Shown piece after piece: positions 59,140 to 64,000 of a stretch of DNA of 64,000 nucleotides. Made by a program: the position numbers and the translations under genes. How positions within the stretch are numbered: position 1 is the stretch's first letter; every line of letters starts with the position of its first letter. The notes under the pieces are model-generated. The model was given only the letters and a program-made list of their open reading frames with translations. It did not search any database and was not told where the DNA came from. This DNA is from Acinetobacter guillouiae CIP 63.46 (GTDB lineage Bacteria; Pseudomonadota; Gammaproteobacteria; Pseudomonadales; Moraxellaceae), in contig NZ_KB849282.1 in assembly GCF_000368145.1 (NCBI RefSeq), positions 255,791 to 319,790 of the forward strand. The letters run 5' to 3'.

Positions 59140-59280
59140 GCTTTACTTCACATTTTTAATTAATTATGATGCGCGAATAACAAAACAACCCAATCAAAAC
59201 AAGACATAATCATCTAAAGAAAAAAACTACAGCGTAAGAGAGCTTCTGTTCGATAAGAGCAAAGCTCTTTTCTTTTTTTA
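59140..59280 (+). ncRNA. candidate small RNA unit B
   Basis: AAACTACAGC (59224-59233) comes a few bases before a hairpin AGAGCTT / AAGCTCT (59239-59269) and a T run. The same order as in unit A, with a different stem sequence, suggests that the common motif rather than the hairpin sequence is conserved. The 5' end is unknown. Confidence 0.4.
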
Positions 59281-59318
59281 AATTTCTGACCTTTTTGGTG
59301 CTAAAAATTTTACATATA

Positions 59319-59347
59319 AAAAAAGCGGATTTTACAATCCGCTTTTT
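59319..59347 (-). terminator. terminator of the pirin gene
   Basis: AAAAAGCGGATT / AATCCGCTTTTT around a TTAC loop, with A and T runs on both sides. It lies about 90 bases beyond the stop of the pirin gene (minus strand), so other transcripts could use it as well. Confidence 0.85.
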
Positions 59348-59438
59348 GAGTTCTCTCGATATCTCATACATGGCTGAACTCATAGACTAAAGACATGCAA
59401 GGTATCCGTTATACACAAATACCTATCATCAACATCAA

Positions 59439-60314
59439 CTAAGCTTCCGCTACAATTTCACCAAATTTGCCATTATTGAAATCGTTAAACGCTTGCACGA
59501 TTTCTTCTTTGCTATTCATCACAAATGGACCATAGCCTTGAATTGGCTCATTCAGTGGTTTACCTGTAAGGACCAAAAACTTAGCATCTTGCACTGCTTC
59601 AAGTTGAATTGCTGCATCGCCATCTTTTTCAAACATGACAATCGAGCTATCAAGTACCTTTTGTGTGCCATTGAGCAGCATTTCACCTTCGAGTACAACC
59701 ACCAAAGTATTGTGGTCAACAGGTACATGAATAATTTGCTCATGACCCGCTTTAAGCTGACCATCCCAAACATTGACAGGGCTAAAGGTTGAAGCAGCGC
59801 CTTGTTGTTCAGCGTATTTCCCAGCAACCACACGTAAGTGGCCTGCATCGTCATCAAAATGAATCACAGGAATATCTTGCGCAGAAATTGCTTGATACTT
59901 AGGTTGAGTCATTTTATCGGCCGCAGGTAAATTCACCCATAGCTGAACCATTTCAAAGATTCCACCTTTTTCAGTGAATTCATGTGAATGGAATTCTTCA
60001 TGAACCAAGCCTGCGCCCGCAGTCATCCATTGCACATCACCTGTTTTAATGGTTCCACCTCCACCATGGGAGTCTTTATGAGTAACTTCACCTTGATAGG
60101 CGAGTGTCACTGTTTCAAAACCACGATGTGGATGTGAACCTACACCGTGCTGTTCATGGCTAGGTGCAAATGTATAAGGCGCTGCATAATCCAATAATAA
60201 AAAAGGACTAATCGCTTGACCTAAACGATCATAAGAAAACAAGTTTTTTACAGGAAAGCCATCACCGACCCAATGCATATTTTGATTGCGGTATACACCA
60301 ATAATTCTTTTCAT
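59439..60314 (-). CDS. pirin-family protein
   Basis: The 291 residues form a bicupin. The N-terminal cupin has the metal-ligand pattern H61-x-H63 (GSHPHRGFETVT) and H105-x-E107 (GLVHEEFH), as in human and bacterial pirin, which bind iron and can degrade quercetin. The C-terminal half has the RVVAGKY and VVVLEGEML cupin strands. Some bacterial pirins regulate central metabolism by binding pyruvate dehydrogenase. It is divergent from the YcaC-like hydrolase. Confidence 0.92.
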   Translation of the reverse strand: MKRIIGVYRNQNMHWVGDGFPVKNLFSYDRLGQAISPFLLLDYAAPYTFAPSHEQHGVGSHPHRGFETVTLAYQGEVTHKDSHGGGGTIKTGDVQWMTAGAGLVHEEFHSHEFTEKGGIFEMVQLWVNLPAADKMTQPKYQAISAQDIPVIHFDDDAGHLRVVAGKYAEQQGAASTFSPVNVWDGQLKAGHEQIIHVPVDHNTLVVVLEGEMLLNGTQKVLDSSIVMFEKDGDAAIQLEAVQDAKFLVLTGKPLNEPIQGYGPFVMNSKEEIVQAFNDFNNGKFGEIVAEA

Positions 60315-60463
60315 CTCAATACTCCTATCTCTAGGCTTTAATATGAATCCATTTTAGGTTTTTTAAAGTGATCAATACAGCAATCTACCAATACGCTGAA
60401 TCCCAAATATAGGATATTCAATAGCGACGGCACAGCGTAGTTTTTAATCAATCATCTTATTTA

Positions 60464-60510
60464 TGAGATTATTAATCTCAGTTTATAGGCTTAATTATCA
60501 TCATTAAGCC
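60464..60510. promoter_or_regulatory. two palindromes between pirin and YcaC-like genes
   Basis: TGAGATT-ATT-AATCTCA (60464-60480) and GGCTTAAT-TATCATC-ATTAAGCC (60488-60510) are perfect palindromes side by side. They sit in the divergent promoter region. Binding of the LysR-type protein encoded downstream of the YcaC-like gene is a reasonable guess. Confidence 0.5.
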
Positions 60511-60591
60511 ACGTAACATGAAATCCATGCAAAATAATTTGTTTTGTATTTAAGCACAATTTAAATTTTAGTGACTTCAAGGATATAAAAA

Positions 60592-61218
60592 ATGGGAAAA
60601 CCTTACGTTCGTTTAAACAAAGATGATACTGCGGTATTGTTAGTCGATCATCAAACTGGATTACTTTCTTTAGTCCGCGACATTGACCCAGATAAGTTTA
60701 AAAACAATGTTCTGGCACTGGCTGCGGCGGCTCAATATTTTAACCTTCCCACTATCCTGACCACCAGTTTTGAAGATGGTCCCAATGGCCCACTGGTACC
60801 CGAGTTAAAAGCGCTTTTTCCAGATGCGCCTTATATCGCTCGCCCTGGTCAAATCAACGCTTGGGACAATGAAGACTTTGTCAAAGCGGTAAAAGCAACA
60901 GGTAAAAAACAACTGATTATTGCGGGTGTTGTCACCGAGGTTTGTGTTGCCTTTCCTGCACTTTCTGCCCTTGAAGAAGACTTTGAGGTCTTTGTGATCA
61001 CCGATGCTTCAGGAACATTTAACCCGCTGACACGTGACTCAGCTTGGGACCGTATGAGCAATGCAGGTGCACAATTAATGACTTGGTTTGGTGCTTCTTG
61101 TGAGCTACATCGTGATTGGCGTAATGATATTGAAGGTTTAGGTACGCTATTTGGTAACCATATCCCTGACTATCGTAATCTGATCAACAGCTACACACAA
61201 AACACTTCTCAAAAATAA
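60592..61218 (+). CDS. isochorismatase-family hydrolase (YcaC-like)
   Basis: The 208 residues match YcaC, an isochorismatase-like cysteine hydrolase. The expected catalytic residues are visible as D19 (LLVDHQTG), R84 (YIARPGQINAW) and C118 (VVTEVCVAFPA). YcaC is a cytosolic oligomer whose substrate is still unclear. It is divergent from pirin and 130 bases upstream of a LysR regulator on the same strand. Confidence 0.88.
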   Translation: MGKPYVRLNKDDTAVLLVDHQTGLLSLVRDIDPDKFKNNVLALAAAAQYFNLPTILTTSFEDGPNGPLVPELKALFPDAPYIARPGQINAWDNEDFVKAVKATGKKQLIIAGVVTEVCVAFPALSALEEDFEVFVITDASGTFNPLTRDSAWDRMSNAGAQLMTWFGASCELHRDWRNDIEGLGTLFGNHIPDYRNLINSYTQNTSQK

Positions 61219-61234
61219 GATAATCGTTGTCGCT

Positions 61235-61268
61235 AGGAATGTAAGTCTTGCATTCCTCGCTTTTGTTT
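61235..61268 (+). terminator. terminator after the YcaC-like gene
   Basis: A stem AGGAATG / CATTCCT with a 9-base loop, followed by a T-rich stretch (CGCTTTTGTTTG). Confidence 0.55.
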
Positions 61269-61348
61269 GTGCATTTTATTTGTACGAATTTTAAAATATT
61301 TTCCTATTAATGATACTATTTTATCATCAACACACCTGAGATGAAGCT

Positions 61349-62272
61349 GTGCACTCTTTTGATGACTACTATTATTTCTATCTTGTGGTAAAACATGGTG
61401 GATTTAGTGCTGCGAGTGAAGCCAGTAATATCACCAAGTCTAAACTGAGCCGACGTATTCTGGATTTAGAAGCCAAATTTAATGTGACTTTGATTCAACG
61501 CTCGACACGGCATTTTAAAGTCACACCACTAGGACAAGAATTCTTTGAGGAATGTGCAAAGATTATTGAACAGGCGGATAATGCTCAGAATGTCTTATTA
61601 AAACAAGAAATTGAATTACAGGGACTAATTAAAATTAGTTGCCCACCCGTCATGATGGAACATCAAATTCGACCGATTCTAAATCAGTTTTTAAAAAAAT
61701 ATCCCAAAGTTCGGGTTGAATTGGCTCTCACTAGTCGACGTATCGATGTGCTGCATGATGATATTGATTTGGCCATTCGTACTAACTTTTCAAGCAATGA
61801 AGATTCCAGCATTATCGTTAGAGATGTGATTAAAACCACGCACTGTTTAGTGATTAGTCCTGAACTTTTAGGCGATCGTGAAATTCAACATGTCACGGAA
61901 CTTTGTGAATTTCCAACCATTGTATTAGGTACAGATAAACAGCACTATCATTGGCATTTACATCATATTCAGCAACGAGAAGAAATCGATATTCCATTAC
62001 AGCCTCGGGTCAAAAGCAATGACTTAATGGGCGCATATTATGCGGTACTTGATGGCTTAGGTATTGCTGATCTTCCCTATTTAACGGTAGAACGAGACAT
62101 TGCTTCAGGGCGTTTAATCCATCTGTTACCAGAGTGGTGTTCCAATATTGGGGTTGTACAGTTGGTTTATGCATCTCGCAAAGGTCAACGCTTAGTCATG
62201 GAAAAATTGATTGAAGATTTAGTCGATGGTATTCGTGCCTATGCCCCTAAACACGACGGTTATATTTTATAA
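61349..62272 (+). CDS. LysR-family transcriptional regulator
   Basis: The 307 residues carry an N-terminal winged helix-turn-helix (about 1-60: FSAASEASNITKSKLSRRIL, then LIQRSTRHF) and a C-terminal periplasmic-binding-like effector domain. The start codon is GTG at 61349. It follows the YcaC-like gene on the same strand and is the likely regulator of the pirin/YcaC promoters. The effector is unknown. Confidence 0.9.
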   Translation: MHSFDDYYYFYLVVKHGGFSAASEASNITKSKLSRRILDLEAKFNVTLIQRSTRHFKVTPLGQEFFEECAKIIEQADNAQNVLLKQEIELQGLIKISCPPVMMEHQIRPILNQFLKKYPKVRVELALTSRRIDVLHDDIDLAIRTNFSSNEDSSIIVRDVIKTTHCLVISPELLGDREIQHVTELCEFPTIVLGTDKQHYHWHLHHIQQREEIDIPLQPRVKSNDLMGAYYAVLDGLGIADLPYLTVERDIASGRLIHLLPEWCSNIGVVQLVYASRKGQRLVMEKLIEDLVDGIRAYAPKHDGYIL

Positions 62273-62290
62273 AGCCAACAATCGAACAAT

Positions 62291-62320
62291 AAAAAACCAG
62301 AAGCTAAACTTCTGGTTTTT
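62291..62320. terminator. bidirectional terminator between lysR and ahpC
   Basis: ACCAGAAG / CTTCTGGT arms with flanking A and T runs of five or more on both strands, between the convergent LysR and AhpC genes. Confidence 0.88.
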
Positions 62321-62342
62321 CAATTCTAATCCTATGCAATGA

Positions 62343-62906
62343 TTAGATTTTACCGATCAGATCAATTGAAGGTGCAAGTGTTGCATCGCCTTCTTTCCAT
62401 TTTGCAGGACATACTTCACCTGGGTGTGCGTGCACATATTGTGCTGCTTTCACTTTACGCAGTAATTCTTGTGCATCACGTCCAATGCCACCAGCATTGA
62501 TTTCAATAATTTGAATTTTACCTTCAGGATCAATCACGAAAGTGCCACGATCTGCAAGGCCTTCGGCTTCTATCAACACTTCAAAGTTTTTTGCCAAAGC
62601 CCAAGTTGGATCACCCACCATTGGGTATTGGATCTTTTTGATTTCATCTGAGTTGTCATGCCATGCTTTATGGGTAAAGTGTGTATCGGTAGAAACTGAA
62701 TAAATTTCTACACCCATTTTTTGGAATTCAGCATAGTTGTCTGCTAGATCGCCTAACTCTGTTGGGCAGACAAAAGTAAAGTCAGCAGGATAGAAAAATA
62801 CCACAGACCATTTACCCAAGAAGTCTTTTTCAGACACTTCGATAAATTCACCATTTTTATATGCAGTTGCGTTAAATGCTTTAACTTCAGTATTGATCAA
62901 ACTCAT
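62343..62906 (-). CDS. ahpC: peroxiredoxin AhpC
   Basis: The 187 residues form the typical two-cysteine peroxiredoxin AhpC. The peroxidatic Cys47 lies in [11 protein letters not shown] and the resolving Cys166 in [10 protein letters not shown]. The start [11 protein letters not shown] (62906) has GGAAG in front; an in-frame TTG 15 bases upstream is unlikely. No ahpF lies next to it, so the reductase partner is encoded elsewhere. The stop lies 23 bases from the bidirectional terminator. Confidence 0.97.
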   Translation of the reverse strand: MSLINTEVKAFNATAYKNGEFIEVSEKDFLGKWSVVFFYPADFTFVCPTELGDLADNYAEFQKMGVEIYSVSTDTHFTHKAWHDNSDEIKKIQYPMVGDPTWALAKNFEVLIEAEGLADRGTFVIDPEGKIQIIEINAGGIGRDAQELLRKVKAAQYVHAHPGEVCPAKWKEGDATLAPSIDLIGKI

Positions 62907-62952
62907 TTGGTCTTCCTTCAATTGGTTTCAGGGATTGCTTATCTGTGAAATC

Positions 62953-62981
62953 ACTATACGAAAAATTATTAAATCGGTAAA
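62953..62981 (-). promoter_or_regulatory. promoter of ahpC
   Basis: On the minus strand, TTTACC (62976-62981), a 17-base spacer and TATAGT (62953-62958). The -35 is poor and the -10 good, a layout fitting an activated promoter. OxyR would be the usual activator, but no clear OxyR site was confirmed. Confidence 0.55.
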
Positions 62982-63126
62982 ACTGGAGTTTTTAATAAAA
63001 ATAATCGGTTTTATAGATTTATTTTTCCAATCTGTTGGCTTGGTTTGATCGAAAATATTATTTCAAACTTTGCTTGACCTTTCACCGTTTACTCTATAGA
63101 TTTTCTTTTTGAGTGGACTTTAAAAA

Positions 63127-63462
63127 ATGACGTTCTCAATTCTTTTGGACCAATTCCAAAACCTTCCTTTTGGTACAGACGCTTTTAAACAACTGAAAAT
63201 AAACTGTGAATCTCAAATTGCTCATTCTGAGTCTGATTTTGAGAAAACGGCGATTTTTATGATTTATGGTTTTGCCAAAAACTATGTCTTACTTTATGAA
63301 GATCAAGCCATTACTGCTGAATTTGCAGCAAAAGCAAAAAACCAATTGCTAGGCTATATGCAGCAACTGGACACAGCAATTCAGACTCAAGATCGCGCAA
63401 CAATTCTTAATCACTTAGATCAAGTCACAGCGCACTATATGCAAAGCTCACGAATTTTTTAA
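63127..63462 (+). CDS. small all-helical protein of unknown function
   Basis: The 111 residues appear fully helical. I do not recognise a family. It has no signal peptide or membrane segment. It is divergent from ahpC and convergent with a TetR-type gene. Its ATG at 63127 lies in a normal context. Confidence 0.6.
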   Translation: MTFSILLDQFQNLPFGTDAFKQLKINCESQIAHSESDFEKTAIFMIYGFAKNYVLLYEDQAITAEFAAKAKNQLLGYMQQLDTAIQTQDRATILNHLDQVTAHYMQSSRIF

Positions 63463-63507
63463 TCATAGCATCCTTGATTTAACAAGCTTGGTTATTCAGC
63501 TTTGTTG

Positions 63508-64000
63508 TTACTGATATACGCTTTCTAAACTGCACCAAGCCGCATGTGACAATGCTGCTTGGTAAACTTTTGGCGTGGCTTTCACTTTACCTGACAACCA
63601 TGCCCGACAATAACTTTCTGTCGATCCAACCATAAATGACAATAATAATTCATGGGGAATATTCTTGATCACCCCATAATCGGGTTGCTGTTTCATCCAA
63701 GCGAATAAGTGCTGATTACGTAAATGATTCTGCTGTTTTAGCTGATCCCGTTGAGTACTTTTAGAAATACTAAAATTGGCAGTATATAAAAATCTGGCGA
63801 AATCAGGATAATCCATGACCCAGTCTATATAACTTGCTGTCATCACTTGGATACCCTGCTGTAGACTTTGTGCAGACAATAATGCTTGATCACGGCGTTC
63901 TGCTTGGTCTTCTATGGCTAAAATATACAGGGCGGCCACTAAACCTTCTTTATTTTTAAAATGGTGATAAATCGCTCCCACACTGGTTTGCGCACGTTCA
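63508..64000 (-). CDS. TetR-family transcriptional regulator, N terminus cut by window edge
   Basis: The visible 164 residues begin within the helix-turn-helix: ERAQTSVGAIYHHFKNKEGLV, read through the right edge (split here as AQTSVGAIYHHFKNKEGL). The recognition helix and C-terminal ligand domain with helical pattern are present. The methionine at 63981 is internal, so the real start lies outside the window. The target genes are unknown. Confidence 0.85.
   Translation of the reverse strand, partial: ERAQTSVGAIYHHFKNKEGLVAALYILAIEDQAERRDQALLSAQSLQQGIQVMTASYIDWVMDYPDFARFLYTANFSISKSTQRDQLKQQNHLRNQHLFAWMKQQPDYGVIKNIPHELLLSFMVGSTESYCRAWLSGKVKATPKVYQAALSHAAWCSLESVYQ

Larger units (their letters stand above)
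58622..59318. other. gene-free region with two tandem terminator-linked units
   Basis: About 700 bases with no credible ORF. The DNA is AT-rich, and two units with the same layout occur in it (listed next). Each has an A-rich stretch, AAACTACAGC, a few bases, and a hairpin with a T run. A pirin terminator follows at 59319. Confidence 0.6.

Overview
The window is chromosomal DNA from a gammaproteobacterium, most likely an Acinetobacter species. Supporting this are an A+T-rich base composition, RpoB and RpoC of 1362 and 1397 residues, a scattered type II secretion locus (gspN-gspC-gspD), the order argH / algZ-algR-hemC-hemD-hemX-hemY, and two-arm CCCCC/GGGGG intergenic palindromes of a kind common in that genus. 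No rRNA, CRISPR array, insertion sequence, integrase or complete prophage was seen.

Layout. 1-4.7 kb: a cut DKNYY-type protein, a coiled-coil membrane-anchored protein, a FrnE-like dithiol oxidoreductase, a long intergenic region with consensus DnaA boxes and an orphan terminator, an outer-membrane-type protein and a small exported protein. 4.7-12.8 kb: htpG, an LprI-like protein, an OmpW-family porin, an NhaC-type antiporter, an epoxide-hydrolase-like enzyme divergent from a DUF4442 hotdog protein, a glycine-zipper lipoprotein and a membrane protein. 12.8-27.1 kb, all on the minus strand: the translation/transcription super-cluster, read as tRNA-Thr(TGU)-tRNA-Tyr-tRNA-Gly-tRNA-Thr(GGU)-tuf-tRNA-Trp-secE-nusG-rplK-rplA-rplJ-rplL-rpoB-rpoC. 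An L10 leader, an rplL-rpoB attenuator and a palindromic repeat between rpoB and rpoC lie inside it. 27-35 kb: gph-trpE, an FHA protein, gspN-gspC-gspD and an H-NS-type protein.

35-43 kb: a haem-biosynthesis operon (hemC-hemD-hemX-hemY-thioesterase) downstream of the two-component pair algZ-algR, divergent from argH-yggX. 43-50 kb: a fatty-acid-hydroxylase-type membrane enzyme divergent from an AraC regulator, aquaporin, a DNA/RNA non-specific endonuclease and the potassium transporter kup. 50.2-56.3 kb is the most accessory-looking part. It lies between tRNA-Ser(GGA) and a second, identical tRNA-Thr(TGU), and holds a TIGR02391/Ymh-type protein with a HEPN-like R-x4-H motif, a LEM-3-like GIY-YIG protein, a lipoprotein, a Fic protein carrying its own inhibitory motif, small orphans and a GC-richer, hairpin-rich non-coding stretch. 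56.4-64 kb: a methyltransferase and an FAD oxidoreductase, an 0.8 kb gene-free region with two tandem terminator-linked units that may be small RNAs, a pirin / YcaC-like hydrolase / LysR group, ahpC, a small unknown gene and a cut TetR regulator.

The best leads for undescribed biology are the nuclease/Fic tRNA-bounded island (50.3-56.3 kb), the tandem small-RNA-like units at 58.9-59.3 kb with a related motif at 2.57 kb, the hairpin-rich element near 55.9 kb, and the DnaA-box cluster around 2.7-4.2 kb. All of these are inferences from sequence reading alone.
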